64,000 nt of DNA from Bacteroidota bacterium. GTDB taxonomy: Bacteria; Bacteroidota; Ignavibacteria; UBA10030; UBA8401. This document shows positions 1-9,994 of the stretch, in pieces (the first letter of the stretch is position 1; the number at the start of each line of letters is the position of its first letter). The DNA lies in NCBI GenBank assembly GCA_027622375.1, contig JAQCAB010000002.1, positions 31,663 through 95,662 of the forward strand, written 5' to 3'. Under the pieces are notes generated by a model. That model was given only the letters and a program-made list of their open reading frames with translations. It did no database searches and was not told the origin of the DNA. A program made the position numbers and the translations under genes.

Positions 1-1
1 G

Positions 2-1558
2 TATATTGCATTTTGTAATTTATATGTTAATCTCGATAGCCATATTGGTAGTGGGCATAATTTTTATTTTTATCACAATCCTTCAGATGATCGCTTCCAA
101 ATAATTCCATGGGATTTAAATGAGATACTCGGAACTTTTTCGCAAGCATTATCAATTCAACAAAGAGAACAACTTTCAGTTTTTTATAAATCTACAGATT
201 TAACAAGACCACTAGTTTCAAAATTATTATCAGTCCCGGATTTTAAAGAAAGATATATAGCTCATTACAGAACAATGTTTGAGGAAACTTTTAATCAAAA
301 TTATTGGCTCCCAAAAATAAATCTTTATCAAAAATTAATATTGCCACACGTGCAAGCCGATACAAAAAAACTTTATTCAATTGATCTCTTTACGCAAAAT
401 GTAAATTCAAATGTTCAAACAGGTGGCGCAGGTATGCCAGGTGGAACTATTCCCGGAATTTTTACATTAATAAATAATAGAACCACATTTTTAAAACAAG
501 ACTCTTTTTTTACCCGCTCATTACCAATAATTGATCCGAATGTTTTAAAATCAACAAACAAAGCAAACACCGAAATTGTTTTTACTTCAAAAATATTAAA
601 TTGTAATACAGCAAATTTTTGGTACTCGGTAAACGATAAAAGTTTTAATTCGGTTAAAATGAATTTGACAAGTGATAATATTTATAGCGCAACAATCTCA
701 CCACAAACAGCAGGAACAATTTTAAAATATTACATTGAAGCTATAACGCAAAGTGGCGCAAAAGTTTTTATGCCGCAACAAGCAGAGCATTCAACTTTTT
801 TACTTTCAATAAGCTCAACCACTACAGCATCACCGGTTGTTATAAATGAATTTCTTGCAAGTAATATTACATCAAACAAAGATCCGCAAGGTGAATTTGA
901 TGATTGGATTGAATTATTTAACACAACGTCATCTACAATTAATATTGGTGGAAAATTTTTAACCGACGATAAAACAAAACCGACAAAATGGAAAATCCCA
1001 GCCGGGACGACAATTAATGCAAATGGTTATTTAATTATTTGGGCTGATGAAGATACAGATACGGTTGGATTGCATGCAAACTTTAAATTATCAAAAAGTG
1101 GAGAGGTAGTACATTTTTACGATTCAACTTCAAGTGGAATAACACTTTTAGATTCAATTTCATTTGGCACACAACAAGATGATATTTCACTTGGGAGAAT
1201 TCCAAACGGAAGTGGAAATTTTGTTTTTACAAAACCAACACCACTTGCAATAAATACCCCTGTGGTTTATGTTGAGAACAATAATAATCAGCCAAAAAGT
1301 TTTAATCTTTCGCAAAATTACCCAAATCCATTTAATTCAACTACAAAAATAAATTTTTCAATTCCTAAAAAGAGTTTTATTCAACTTAAAGTTTATAATT
1401 TATTGGGAGTTGAAATTGCAACTGTTGTTGATGAGTTAAAGGAAGCTGGTTTTTATTCAGTAAGTTTTAATGGTGTGGATTTGCCAACAGGAATTTACCT
1501 CTATAAACTTTCAACAAGTTATTACACCGAAGTTAAAAAGTTTGTATTAATTAAATAA
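2..1558 (+). CDS. CotH-like kinase/surface protein with lamin-tail domain and type IX sorting domain (5' end outside window)
   Basis: The reading frame is open from base 2 with no start codon, so the gene begins before the window; the visible part is 518 residues. The first 45 residues carry the CotH signature (NLDSHIGSGHNFYFYHN, then IIPWDLNE), known from the spore-coat kinase CotH and from many secreted bacterial proteins. The middle, about residues 275-385 of the visible part, reads as a lamin-tail domain (VINEFLASN, DDWIELFN, GYLIIWADE). The last 80 residues form a type IX secretion C-terminal domain starting at LSQNYPNPFN and ending KKFVLIK. The product is therefore probably exported across the outer membrane and attached to the surface. 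The substrate of the kinase-like domain is unknown. The next gene converges from the other strand two bases after the stop. Confidence 0.85.
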   Translation, partial: YIAFCNLYVNLDSHIGSGHNFYFYHNPSDDRFQIIPWDLNEILGTFSQALSIQQREQLSVFYKSTDLTRPLVSKLLSVPDFKERYIAHYRTMFEETFNQNYWLPKINLYQKLILPHVQADTKKLYSIDLFTQNVNSNVQTGGAGMPGGTIPGIFTLINNRTTFLKQDSFFTRSLPIIDPNVLKSTNKANTEIVFTSKILNCNTANFWYSVNDKSFNSVKMNLTSDNIYSATISPQTAGTILKYYIEAITQSGAKVFMPQQAEHSTFLLSISSTTTASPVVINEFLASNITSNKDPQGEFDDWIELFNTTSSTINIGGKFLTDDKTKPTKWKIPAGTTINANGYLIIWADEDTDTVGLHANFKLSKSGEVVHFYDSTSSGITLLDSISFGTQQDDISLGRIPNGSGNFVFTKPTPLAINTPVVYVENNNNQPKSFNLSQNYPNPFNSTTKINFSIPKKSFIQLKVYNLLGVEIATVVDELKEAGFYSVSFNGVDLPTGIYLYKLSTSYYTEVKKFVLIK

Positions 1559-1560
1559 AG

Positions 1561-2694
1561 CTAAACTAAATTTATTTTTTTTACCTCAAAGTTAATTTTC
1601 TTTTTTGATAACTGATCAAAAATAAAATTAAAACATTTTTCATTTGCACCAATATATTCTAGTGGAGAAATACCAGTTTTATTGTACAGTTTTTTTGCAA
1701 TTAACCTTGCAACAGTTGAGCAAAAATAACCAGTAGTGCGCGCCATTGAAGTGATGTTTTTATTTTTATCAAATCTATCAAACAAATCATATTGATAGCG
1801 GACGAGTTTGCTCGTTTCAATCCCGTCAACAATAACACGCATAATTGTTAAATCTTCTTCCCTACTTTTCAATTTCCATTTTGGCAAAAGAAGTTTTACA
1901 GTTAAATCGAGCGGACGAATTAATTTGCCGTTTATTAAAACTTCTTTTTTACTAAATAAACCAGCATCACTTAAGATCTTCATTTTTTGCGCATGTCCGG
2001 GATAGCGCAAAGTTTTTTCCTTTATATTTTTTGCTTTGATTGTTTTTAGTAAAGTTCTCAGCCCATCTGTATTAAAAGATTCGATCAATCCAATATTTTG
2101 AAAATCGTGCAACTCAATATCCGACAAAGCATCTTTAATAATTAATTTTCCATTTTTAATTATTCTTGATGGACGAGTGTATTCTTCAATTACATCAACA
2201 ACCGAAAAAACAATTTTGTATTCAAACGGAGGCTCGCGTAATAGCGGCAATCCACCAACATAACACTCCACATTTTTGAGACGTTCCATTTTAGAATAAT
2301 GATATCCGATAATTAAATTATTTCCACCGGGAGCAATTCCACTATCAACAATTGCAATTACTTTATTTTTTTTTGCGAGTTTATCAAGTTTAAAAGCATC
2401 TTCGGGGAAAAAAGAAATATCAACAATATTTTTTTTAGCCTCAATAACGCTTTTAAGTAAATTAAAACCTAAATGACCGGGAACTGCGCCAATAACCAAA
2501 TCAAAATTTTTTACAATTTTTTTTATTGATGATTGATTTGATAAATCAGCAAAAATAGTTTTTAATAAAAAATTATTTTTTAGAATTTTTAATTTCTGTT
2601 TTGAGTTATCGGCAATTGTAACATCAAAATCAGTTTTTAAATCGCGCGCGATAACACCGCCAACCAAACCCCCACCGAGAACAATAATTTTCAT
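1561..2694 (-). CDS. Saccharopine dehydrogenase-like NAD(P)-dependent oxidoreductase
   Basis: This is a 377-residue protein with an N-terminal Rossmann fold: MKIIVLGGGLVGGVIARDL contains the GxGxxG-type loop, and the conserved SGIAPGGNNLIIGY segment near residue 120 is typical of the saccharopine dehydrogenase family. Members make or cleave a C-N bond between an amino acid and a keto acid, as in lysine metabolism, but the family also contains carboxynorspermidine synthases and uncharacterised enzymes. The exact substrate cannot be read from sequence. No lysine-pathway genes lie beside it. It is transcribed divergently from the secreted dehydrogenase at 2792 across a 97-base gap in which I see no clear promoter. 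Confidence 0.75.
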   Translation of the reverse strand: MKIIVLGGGLVGGVIARDLKTDFDVTIADNSKQKLKILKNNFLLKTIFADLSNQSSIKKIVKNFDLVIGAVPGHLGFNLLKSVIEAKKNIVDISFFPEDAFKLDKLAKKNKVIAIVDSGIAPGGNNLIIGYHYSKMERLKNVECYVGGLPLLREPPFEYKIVFSVVDVIEEYTRPSRIIKNGKLIIKDALSDIELHDFQNIGLIESFNTDGLRTLLKTIKAKNIKEKTLRYPGHAQKMKILSDAGLFSKKEVLINGKLIRPLDLTVKLLLPKWKLKSREEDLTIMRVIVDGIETSKLVRYQYDLFDRFDKNKNITSMARTTGYFCSTVARLIAKKLYNKTGISPLEYIGANEKCFNFIFDQLSKKKINFEVKKINLV

Positions 2695-2791
2695 TTTTAT
2701 AATTTAGAATGTTAATAATAATATTTATGCTTGCAAAAACAAACAAAAGCCCAAGAAGTGCCGATCAACATAAAGTTACATATATTATAAT

Positions 2792-4333
2792 ATGTTAATC
2801 AAAACTGTAACAATTATTTGTTTGATATTTAATATAATCTCATGTCAAGGTTTGCCGAACACGGTAAAAATGACGCCGATAAAAAACATTCAACTTGTTC
2901 AAAAAAATGTTTTTGTGCCGGAAAAATATAAAAACTTTGTTCCAGGAAATATGAAGTTAAATATTCCCGAAGGTTATCAAGTAAAAGTATTTTACGCTGG
3001 CAGATTAAATAAATCGCGATTTTTAACTTTTGGTCCCAATGGCGTTTTGTACAACGCAAATAAAAATAGTGGCGAAGTTTTAGCTTTGCCAGATAAAAAT
3101 AGAGATGGGGTTGCAGACACAGTTATTGTTGCAGCGTCCGGTTTTTATAAATCTCACGATGTAAAATTTTATAATGGCGCAATGTATGTTGCCGAAGAAA
3201 GAAAAATTATAAAATGTATTGATGCTAATAACGATGGCATTTACGAAACCAAAACAACTTTTATAGATAATATTGCATCTGGCTCGCAGCAACCAGGCGG
3301 CGGACACGACACGCGAACAATTGTTTTTAATCCGCAAACAAAAAAAATGTATTTATCAATCGGCTCGTACAATAATGTTGCTCGTGAAGAGTTTCGCGCA
3401 ATCATCGAAGAATATAATGATGGTGGCACTGGACGCAGAACTTTTGCAAATGGAATTAGAAATGCAGTTGGAATGGTTTTACGAAATGGAAAACTTTTTG
3501 CAAATAATAACGGAAGTGATTGGCAGGGAGATGACGTTCCGCCCGAGTGGATTGATATTATAAGAGATGGTGGATTTTACGGTCATCCATTTGCATACGC
3601 CGATGGTGTTTATTATAATTTTTCGGTTCCGCAATACACTTTACTTTTACCAATATCAAAAGCGGAAAGTTTAAAAATAAATTCGATGAAACAACCAGCG
3701 GCTTTAATACAAGCTCACTCGGCGCCGATGCAAATTATAAATTCAAATAAAAATGTTGGCGCAAAATTTAAAAATGGAATTTTTACAACATTGCGTGGTT
3801 CCTGGAATAGAGCTTTTGCAACAGGGTTTAAAGTTGTCTATTTAGATTTTGATGATGAAAATGATACAACTGCAAATTACGTGTCCGATTTTGTAACTGG
3901 GTTTTTAACTGATTCGGTTGCAAAAAAAAGTTGGGGACGCCCGGTTGGTTTAGAATTAGATGAAAGCGGAACTTTTTATTTAACCTCGGATGATTTAACA
4001 GAAGCAATATTTTCAATTTCACCTGAAAATGTTAATAAAAACTATGGAGAAAATTTTAAGCCGGAAGGTGATTATAAGCTTGATCAAAATTATCCAAATC
4101 CATTTAATTCAACTACCATCATAAGCTTCGAGGTGCCTCAAAAAACAGTTGTAAATTTAGAACTTTTTGATGCTGTTGGTAGAAGTGTTAAAAGTTTAAT
4201 AGATAATGAAGTTAAAGAAGTTGGTAGTTATAATTTAAAATTGAATTTGAATAATATGCCGGGTGGAATATATTTTTATAGATTTCAAACAGAAAACTAT
4301 TCACTTGCCAAACAGATGCTCTTAATAAAATAA
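2792..4333 (+). CDS. Secreted sorbosone/glucose dehydrogenase-like beta-propeller with type IX sorting domain
   Basis: This 513-residue exported protein resembles PQQ-dependent sorbosone dehydrogenases. Supporting motifs are GGGHDTRT near residue 170, RNAVGMV near 223, PPEWIDI with GGFYGHPFAY near 250, and GSWNRA near 337. Enzymes of the L-sorbosone/soluble glucose dehydrogenase fold are six-bladed propellers that oxidise sugars or aldoses with PQQ. Activity is not proven, and many related proteins have no known substrate. The C-terminal 80 residues (DQNYPNPFN to QMLLIK) are a type IX sorting domain. The N terminus ends in IISC at residues 15-18, which fits a lipoprotein signal; that is unusual beside a type IX tail and is listed as a finding. 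Confidence 0.75.
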   Translation: MLIKTVTIICLIFNIISCQGLPNTVKMTPIKNIQLVQKNVFVPEKYKNFVPGNMKLNIPEGYQVKVFYAGRLNKSRFLTFGPNGVLYNANKNSGEVLALPDKNRDGVADTVIVAASGFYKSHDVKFYNGAMYVAEERKIIKCIDANNDGIYETKTTFIDNIASGSQQPGGGHDTRTIVFNPQTKKMYLSIGSYNNVAREEFRAIIEEYNDGGTGRRTFANGIRNAVGMVLRNGKLFANNNGSDWQGDDVPPEWIDIIRDGGFYGHPFAYADGVYYNFSVPQYTLLLPISKAESLKINSMKQPAALIQAHSAPMQIINSNKNVGAKFKNGIFTTLRGSWNRAFATGFKVVYLDFDDENDTTANYVSDFVTGFLTDSVAKKSWGRPVGLELDESGTFYLTSDDLTEAIFSISPENVNKNYGENFKPEGDYKLDQNYPNPFNSTTIISFEVPQKTVVNLELFDAVGRSVKSLIDNEVKEVGSYNLKLNLNNMPGGIYFYRFQTENYSLAKQMLLIK

Positions 4334-4383
4334 AAAGAGTGTTTTAAAAAATATTTTTGCATTAAATTTATTAGAGATAATTT

Positions 4384-5688
4384 TTGTCAAACATAAATAA
4401 AAATAAAGTTTTTGAATTTTTAGATAAAAACAAAAATCGCAAACAGCTTCAATATATAGAGGAGATAAGTAAAAACAATTTTAAGTTATTAACTCAAAAT
4501 ATTTATAAGACCGAAAATTATATTTATTGGAGCAACCCAACAGATGGTTATAAATTTTTAGCTGTTGAGGGAAGAAATGTAAAAAGAATAAATTATAATT
4601 TGAATGTGATTAAGAATGTAAAATTAAAAGATATCGTGGTTCCAAATTATGTTGGAGTAAAAAAATTCCCATCAAAATTAAAAAGTAACGAATGGTCTGA
4701 CTTTAAAAGTGAAAAGTGGTTTATTCCGAAATCTATTGCAATTCAAAATTTGGATAAATATTATTTTGTAATAAATCTCTCAAGCTCAAAAAAAGGATGT
4801 GATGTTTTAATTAATAATTCAGAAAAACTGTTTTTGAAAGTTGATAATATTCCCGACCACACAAAGACAAAAATTAAAATAACCCCAAAAAATAATTATG
4901 CCGACTGGAAAAAGAAAATAGAGATTATTTTAAATAAAATAGAAAATAATATAATTCAAAAACTCGTTTTGTCTCGAAGAGTAGATGCAACGATGAGTGG
5001 AAAAATAAAAATTGTAGACATTTTAAATAAATTAGAATCAGAAAATAAAACAAGTTGTATTTATACTGTTAAGCAAAACGACTCAATTTATTTTGGCGCA
5101 ACTCCTGAAAAATTATTATCAGTAAAAAATAATTATTTATACACCGAAGCGGTGGCGGGAACAATTAAAAGAGGAAAAAACAAAAAAGAGGACGAGGTAT
5201 TTGAAAACTCATTACTGAAAAGCAAAAAAAATTTAAAAGAACATAGCGATGTAGTTAAATATATTTTAGAAAAGTTAAAAGCTAGCGGTATTAAGACAAA
5301 CCACGAAAGTAAACCAATAATAAAAAAAATTAAATACCTTCAGCATTTATGGACACCGATAAGTGGAAAGTTGAATGGTAAAAAAGAAATATTAAATATT
5401 GTTAAAACATTAATTCCAACACCGGCGGTTTGTGGAACTCCACAAAATAAAACCATAAAAACAATTGAAAAGCTTGAACAATTTGAAAGGGGGCTGTTCT
5501 GTGGATTTATTGGCTACATAAATAAAAAAAATTCTGAATTTATAGTTCCGATACGATCAGCACTTTTAAATAAAAATAAATTGTACGCTTATGCCGGTTG
5601 CGGTGTTGTTAAGGGATCAGAAGCAAAAGAAGAATTTGAAGAAACTAAATTAAAATTAGAAACAATTTTATCTTTGTTTAAGAAATGA
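4384..5688 (+). CDS. menF: Isochorismate synthase (menaquinone pathway entry)
   Basis: MenF converts chorismate to isochorismate, the first committed step of menaquinone synthesis. The 434-residue protein has the chorismate-binding fold signatures in its C-terminal half: AVAGTIKRG near residue 258, LWTPISGKL near 323, PTPAVCGTP near 344 and FERGLFCGFIGY near 368. The N-terminal third is lysine-rich and poorly conserved. The start is TTG at 4384; there is no good ATG upstream. A TATTTTTG element at 4352-4359 matches the -7 promoter box of this group, but I see no TTG box at the right distance. It is the first gene of the men operon and its stop overlaps the menD start (ATGA). The neighbouring genes favour menaquinone over siderophore use. 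Confidence 0.92.
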   Translation: MSNINKNKVFEFLDKNKNRKQLQYIEEISKNNFKLLTQNIYKTENYIYWSNPTDGYKFLAVEGRNVKRINYNLNVIKNVKLKDIVVPNYVGVKKFPSKLKSNEWSDFKSEKWFIPKSIAIQNLDKYYFVINLSSSKKGCDVLINNSEKLFLKVDNIPDHTKTKIKITPKNNYADWKKKIEIILNKIENNIIQKLVLSRRVDATMSGKIKIVDILNKLESENKTSCIYTVKQNDSIYFGATPEKLLSVKNNYLYTEAVAGTIKRGKNKKEDEVFENSLLKSKKNLKEHSDVVKYILEKLKASGIKTNHESKPIIKKIKYLQHLWTPISGKLNGKKEILNIVKTLIPTPAVCGTPQNKTIKTIEKLEQFERGLFCGFIGYINKKNSEFIVPIRSALLNKNKLYAYAGCGVVKGSEAKEEFEETKLKLETILSLFKK

Positions 5689-7445
5689 AAATAGCTGTAA
5701 ATAAAAATTATATATGGTCTAAATATTTTGTAGACCAACTGCACAAAGTAGGAGTTAAACATATTTGCATTTCGCCGGGCTCTCGTAACACACCACTTAC
5801 AACAGCATTTGCAGAAAATAAAAGTTTTATAATTTATTCAATTGTAGATGAAAGAAGCTGTGGCTTTTTTGCTTTAGGTTTATCAAAAAGTACAAATAAA
5901 CCAGTTGCAATAGTTACTACCTCGGGAACAGCAGTTGCAGAAGTTTATCCTGCAATTATTGAAGCATACTATTCAAGAACACAATTAATTGTTTGCACAG
6001 CTGATAGACCATATTATTTACAAGATCGAGGCGCCAATCAAACCATAAACCAAAATAATATTTACAAAAACCATATTAAATATTTTGGGGATTGCGGTTT
6101 GCCGGAATTAAATTTAAAATTTTTCGTAAATCTAAAAAATAAAATTGATACAGGATTTTCTATTTGCACAATAAAAAATAGAGGACCAATCCATTTCAAT
6201 TTTCAATTTGAGAAGCCACTCGAAAAAAATTCCTACACAAATGAAATTGATGGAGAGTTACTAAAAAAAATAAATTGCATCTCAAGCAAAATGCAAAAAG
6301 AAACTACCCAAAAAGAAAAGATAAAAAATATATTTAAACACATTAATCCAAAATCAAAAGGCTATATATTTTGTGGAAGTTATAATTATACAAAGCAAGA
6401 AATTGAATCAATTGTAAGTTTTTCAAATACTTGTAATTATCCAATAATAGCAGATGGGGCGTCACAATTAAGATTTATAAAAAACAAAAAATATATCCTC
6501 AGAAATTATAACTCTTTAATCAAATCAAATAAATTTATAGCGAATCTTGCTCCAGAAATAATTATTCAGTTTGGAAGCACGCCAACCTCAACAACCCTTC
6601 TTGAATATTTCGAAAAATGTAATTCAATAAAAATTGTAGTAAATAAAAATGGGGACAGGCTTGATCCTTCAAATACAGCTAAATATTATTTTAAGTATGA
6701 GATAAAAGGCTTTATAAATCAAGCAGAAAAATGGTTTATAAATAAAAACAAAGTTTGGTTTAAAAAAATAAATGAATTAGAGACCGAGATTGAAAAAGAA
6801 AAAACAGAATTTTTCAAAAACCAAAATATTTCAATTGAAGGAACTATTCCTCTTATTTTAAATAAACTAAATCAAAATAATGTTAACATTTTTATTTCAA
6901 ATAGCTCCCCAATTAGAGATGTAGATTATTTTTTTGGCAAAAGCGAAAACAAATATTCTATTTTTACAAATAGAGGAGCGAGTGGAATTGATGGAATAAA
7001 TTCAACAGCAATTGGTGTTGCAGCGGGATCAAACAAAAAAACAATTTTAGTTACGGGAGATCTTTCGTTTTATCACGACTTAAATGGTTTGCAAAACTCT
7101 ATTAAATATAAAATTCCAATTACAATTATTTTAATAAATAATAATGGTGGGGGTTTATTTAACGAACTACCCGTTGCCAGATATAAAAATATTTTTAATA
7201 AATATTTTATTACTCCAATAAATTTGGATTTTAAAAAAGTAGTCGAAGGTTACGGTGCGAAATATTATAAAGCTAAAAACGAAATTGATTTAATCCAAAA
7301 AATAAATTCCACAATAAAACAAAATCAAACCTCGGTTATAGAAATAAAAACTAATTCAATAAAATCAAGGTTAGTAAGAATGGATTATTGGAAGCACATT
7401 TCAAAATTTGTTGATTCAAAAATAAATGAAGCTGAAAATAGGTAA
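5685..7445 (+). CDS. menD: SEPHCHC synthase (2-succinyl-5-enolpyruvyl-6-hydroxy-3-cyclohexene-1-carboxylate synthase)
   Basis: MenD is a thiamine diphosphate enzyme that condenses isochorismate with 2-oxoglutarate. The 586-residue length is normal for the family. The N-terminal domain has CISPGSRNTPL near residue 30 and VDERSCGFFALG near 57, the latter carrying the glutamate that activates the cofactor. The C-terminal thiamine-binding motif runs from GDLSFYHDLNGL to INNNGGGLF, about residues 458-490. The start codon lies inside the menF stop (ATGA overlap), which indicates translational coupling. The menH start lies 20 bases before its stop. Confidence 0.95.
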   Translation: MKIAVNKNYIWSKYFVDQLHKVGVKHICISPGSRNTPLTTAFAENKSFIIYSIVDERSCGFFALGLSKSTNKPVAIVTTSGTAVAEVYPAIIEAYYSRTQLIVCTADRPYYLQDRGANQTINQNNIYKNHIKYFGDCGLPELNLKFFVNLKNKIDTGFSICTIKNRGPIHFNFQFEKPLEKNSYTNEIDGELLKKINCISSKMQKETTQKEKIKNIFKHINPKSKGYIFCGSYNYTKQEIESIVSFSNTCNYPIIADGASQLRFIKNKKYILRNYNSLIKSNKFIANLAPEIIIQFGSTPTSTTLLEYFEKCNSIKIVVNKNGDRLDPSNTAKYYFKYEIKGFINQAEKWFINKNKVWFKKINELETEIEKEKTEFFKNQNISIEGTIPLILNKLNQNNVNIFISNSSPIRDVDYFFGKSENKYSIFTNRGASGIDGINSTAIGVAAGSNKKTILVTGDLSFYHDLNGLQNSIKYKIPITIILINNNGGGLFNELPVARYKNIFNKYFITPINLDFKKVVEGYGAKYYKAKNEIDLIQKINSTIKQNQTSVIEIKTNSIKSRLVRMDYWKHISKFVDSKINEAENR

Positions 7446-8241
7446 AGTAACTTGCAGTGTTAATAAAAAGGGAAAGAGTTCAAGCAAAAACATAATTTTA
7501 TTTTTACATGGTTTTGCGGGATCTTCTAAAGATTGGACCGAGGTTATAAGCCACCTGCCCAAAAATAATTTTATTGTCACAATTGATTTAATTGGACATG
7601 GAAAAAGCAGTTCCCCTAAAAATAAAATGTATTACAACGAGAAAGCGTTAATTACACAACTATTTTCAGTTATAAAAAAAACAGCATCAAAAAATATTAA
7701 TTTGATTGGCTATTCGTTGGGGGGAAGATTGGCACTTTCTTTTTCAATTAAATATCCAAAAATAATTAAAACATTAATTCTAGAAAGTTCGACCGCCGGC
7801 TTAACAAAAAAAAATGAAAGAAAAAGAAAAAGAATCATGGATAAGTTTTTATCCAACAAATTAAAAAAAGATGGAATAAAAAAATTTATACATTATTGGT
7901 TTGAGCAACCACTTTTTAAGAATTTAAAAAAACATAAAAACTACAAAAACCTTATTAATAAAAGATTAAAAAATAATAAGTTTGGCATATCAAACATTTT
8001 AACAGAATTTAGTCAAGGTAAAATGAAAAGTATGTGGAGCGCGATAAAACACATTGAAACACCAATGCTTTTAATTACAGGAGAAAAAGACCGTAAATAC
8101 AAAAAAATAAATTCTAGAATGGCAAAAAAATTACAGAAGGCAAAACATGTTTCAATTAAAAATGCTGGACATAACACGCATTTCGAAAAACCAAAGCTTT
8201 TTGCTAATTTTGTAGAAAAGTTTTTAAACTCACAAAAATAA
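7426..8241 (+). CDS. menH: SHCHC synthase, alpha/beta hydrolase of the menaquinone pathway
   Basis: MenH eliminates pyruvate from the MenD product to give 2-succinyl-6-hydroxy-2,4-cyclohexadiene-1-carboxylate. The 271-residue protein has an alpha/beta hydrolase layout: oxyanion-hole segment FLHGFAGSSKDW near residue 26, nucleophile elbow GYSLGG near 96, acid in TGEKDRK near 224, and histidine in GHNTHFEKP near 250. The sequence alone would only say alpha/beta hydrolase. The assignment rests on its position between menD and menB, with the start inside menD. It is extremely lysine-rich, like its neighbours, which reflects the local A-richness. Confidence 0.88.
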   Translation: MKLKIGKVTCSVNKKGKSSSKNIILFLHGFAGSSKDWTEVISHLPKNNFIVTIDLIGHGKSSSPKNKMYYNEKALITQLFSVIKKTASKNINLIGYSLGGRLALSFSIKYPKIIKTLILESSTAGLTKKNERKRKRIMDKFLSNKLKKDGIKKFIHYWFEQPLFKNLKKHKNYKNLINKRLKNNKFGISNILTEFSQGKMKSMWSAIKHIETPMLLITGEKDRKYKKINSRMAKKLQKAKHVSIKNAGHNTHFEKPKLFANFVEKFLNSQK

Positions 8242-8247
8242 ACCTTT

Positions 8248-9081
8248 ATGAAAACAAATTGGAAAATCGCAAAAGAGTATCTTGATATTAAATATCAAAA
8301 ATTTAATGGGATTGCAAAAATAAGTTTTAATCGGCCCGAAAAAAGAAATGCTTTTAGACCAGAAACCACAAAAGAACTTTGCGATGCATTTAATATTGCT
8401 CGCGAAGATTCAGAAGTTGGTGTAATTTTATTAACGGGAGAGGGGCCATCAAAAGATGGAACATATTCCTTTTGTTCCGGTGGCGATCAATCCGTTCGAG
8501 GCAATCAAGGATACGTTGGCAAAGATGGTGTGTCGCGTTTAAATATTCTCGATGTCCAAAAACAAATCAGAAGTATTCCAAAACCAGTAATTGCATTAGT
8601 TGCTGGATATGCAATCGGTGGTGGACATGTTTTACATATTGTTTGCGATTTAACTATTGCGGCATCAAATGCAATCTTCGGGCAAACCGGTCCGCGTGTT
8701 GGAAGTTTTGACGGAGGGTTTGGCGCTAGTTATTTAGCAAGATTAGTTGGACAAAAAAAAGCGCGTGAAATTTGGTACCTTTGCCGAAAATATAATGCAA
8801 AAGATGCGCTTGAAATGGGTTTGATAAATAAAGTTGTTCCGATAAATAAACTTGAAGTTGAAGGTATTAAATGGGCTAACGAAATTTTGGAAATGAGTCC
8901 ACTTGCTTTACGATTATTAAAATCAAGTTTTAATGCCGAGCTTGATGGCCAAAGTGGAATTCAAGAACTTGCCGGTAATTCAACTTTACTATATTACATG
9001 ACGAAGGAAGCGCAAGAAGGAAGAGATGCATATAAACAAAAACGGAAGCCAAATTTTAAAAAATTTAAACGCGTTCCATAA
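8248..9081 (+). CDS. menB: 1,4-dihydroxy-2-naphthoyl-CoA synthase
   Basis: MenB closes the second ring: o-succinylbenzoyl-CoA becomes 1,4-dihydroxy-2-naphthoyl-CoA. The 277-residue crotonase-fold protein has NRPEKRNAF near residue 28, [11 protein letters not shown] near 74, [12 protein letters not shown] near 123 and [13 protein letters not shown] near 145, all hallmark segments of MenB. The YLCRKYNA and GLINKVVP stretches are also as in family members. The ATG follows menH by six bases. The menA gene begins 22 bases after its stop. Confidence 0.95.
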   Translation: MKTNWKIAKEYLDIKYQKFNGIAKISFNRPEKRNAFRPETTKELCDAFNIAREDSEVGVILLTGEGPSKDGTYSFCSGGDQSVRGNQGYVGKDGVSRLNILDVQKQIRSIPKPVIALVAGYAIGGGHVLHIVCDLTIAASNAIFGQTGPRVGSFDGGFGASYLARLVGQKKAREIWYLCRKYNAKDALEMGLINKVVPINKLEVEGIKWANEILEMSPLALRLLKSSFNAELDGQSGIQELAGNSTLLYYMTKEAQEGRDAYKQKRKPNFKKFKRVP

Positions 9082-9103
9082 TCTTTCGCCCAAAAAACTT
9101 TTA

Positions 9104-9994
9104 ATGGATTTAAATTCAAAATCTAAAATAAATATTTGGATAACAGCCGCTCGTCCAAAAACCTTACTTGCTGCGGTTGTTCCAGTTTTAGTTGGGTCGT
9201 CAGTTGCATTTCAGCAAAAAATGTTTAAACCACAACTTGCAATAGTTGCGTTAATTTGCTCTCTATTAATTCAAATCGGAACAAACTTTGTAAACGATCT
9301 TTTTGATTTTATAAAAGGAGCGGATAATAAAAATAGAGTTGGTCCAAAAAGAATTATGCTGGAAGGATTAGTTACCATTAACGAAATGAAGTTGGCAATA
9401 AAAATTGTATTTGGAGTTTGTTTTTTGCTTGGCCTTTTTCTTGTTTACTCGAGTGGGTGGATTATTTTATTAATTGGTATAATTTCGATAATTGCTGGCA
9501 TTATTTATACAGCGGGGCCCTTACCACTAGCTTATAATGGACTTGGCGATGTAGCGGTTTTTATTTTTTTTGGATTTGTTGCGACGGTCGGATCATATTA
9601 TTTGCAAACTTTACAAATAAATTATTTTATTTTTTTATGCTCAGTCCCAGTTGGGGCCTTAATAACAAATATTTTAGTTGTTAATAATTACAGAGATCGC
9701 GAACAGGATAAATCTGTTGGTAAAAAAACACTTGCTGTAATTTTAGGTGATAAACTTACAAGGTTAGAATATATTTTACTTTTTGTGATGGCGTATTTTG
9801 TGCCAATTATATTATTTTTGTTTTATAAAATAAATGCTACAATTTTATTACCACTTGCTACAATTCCACTTGCAATAAAATTAATTTTAATGATTTATAG
9901 GTTGCGGGGAAGCGACTTAAATGCAACCCTAGAACAAACAGCAAAACTTTCTGCAATTTACGGACTACTTTTTGTGGTTGGCCTTTTAATATGA
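9104..9994 (+). CDS. menA: 1,4-dihydroxy-2-naphthoate polyprenyltransferase
   Basis: MenA attaches the isoprenoid tail to DHNA in the cytoplasmic membrane. The protein has UbiA-family features: the first aspartate motif NFVNDLFDFIKGAD, a second NNYRDREQD, and about eight to nine hydrophobic segments. The start chosen is ATG at 9104, giving 296 residues beginning MDLNSKSKINIWITAARPKT, which is how the family normally starts. A longer frame reaches back to 9026, but that would add 26 residues overlapping menB with no homology-like content. The menC start overlaps the stop (ATGA). Confidence 0.93.
   Translation: MDLNSKSKINIWITAARPKTLLAAVVPVLVGSSVAFQQKMFKPQLAIVALICSLLIQIGTNFVNDLFDFIKGADNKNRVGPKRIMLEGLVTINEMKLAIKIVFGVCFLLGLFLVYSSGWIILLIGIISIIAGIIYTAGPLPLAYNGLGDVAVFIFFGFVATVGSYYLQTLQINYFIFLCSVPVGALITNILVVNNYRDREQDKSVGKKTLAVILGDKLTRLEYILLFVMAYFVPIILFLFYKINATILLPLATIPLAIKLILMIYRLRGSDLNATLEQTAKLSAIYGLLFVVGLLI

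Noticed and set aside
9026..9103. Upstream extension of menA into menB
   Set aside because: The family start is at MDLNSK (9104); the extension is menB read in a shifted frame.
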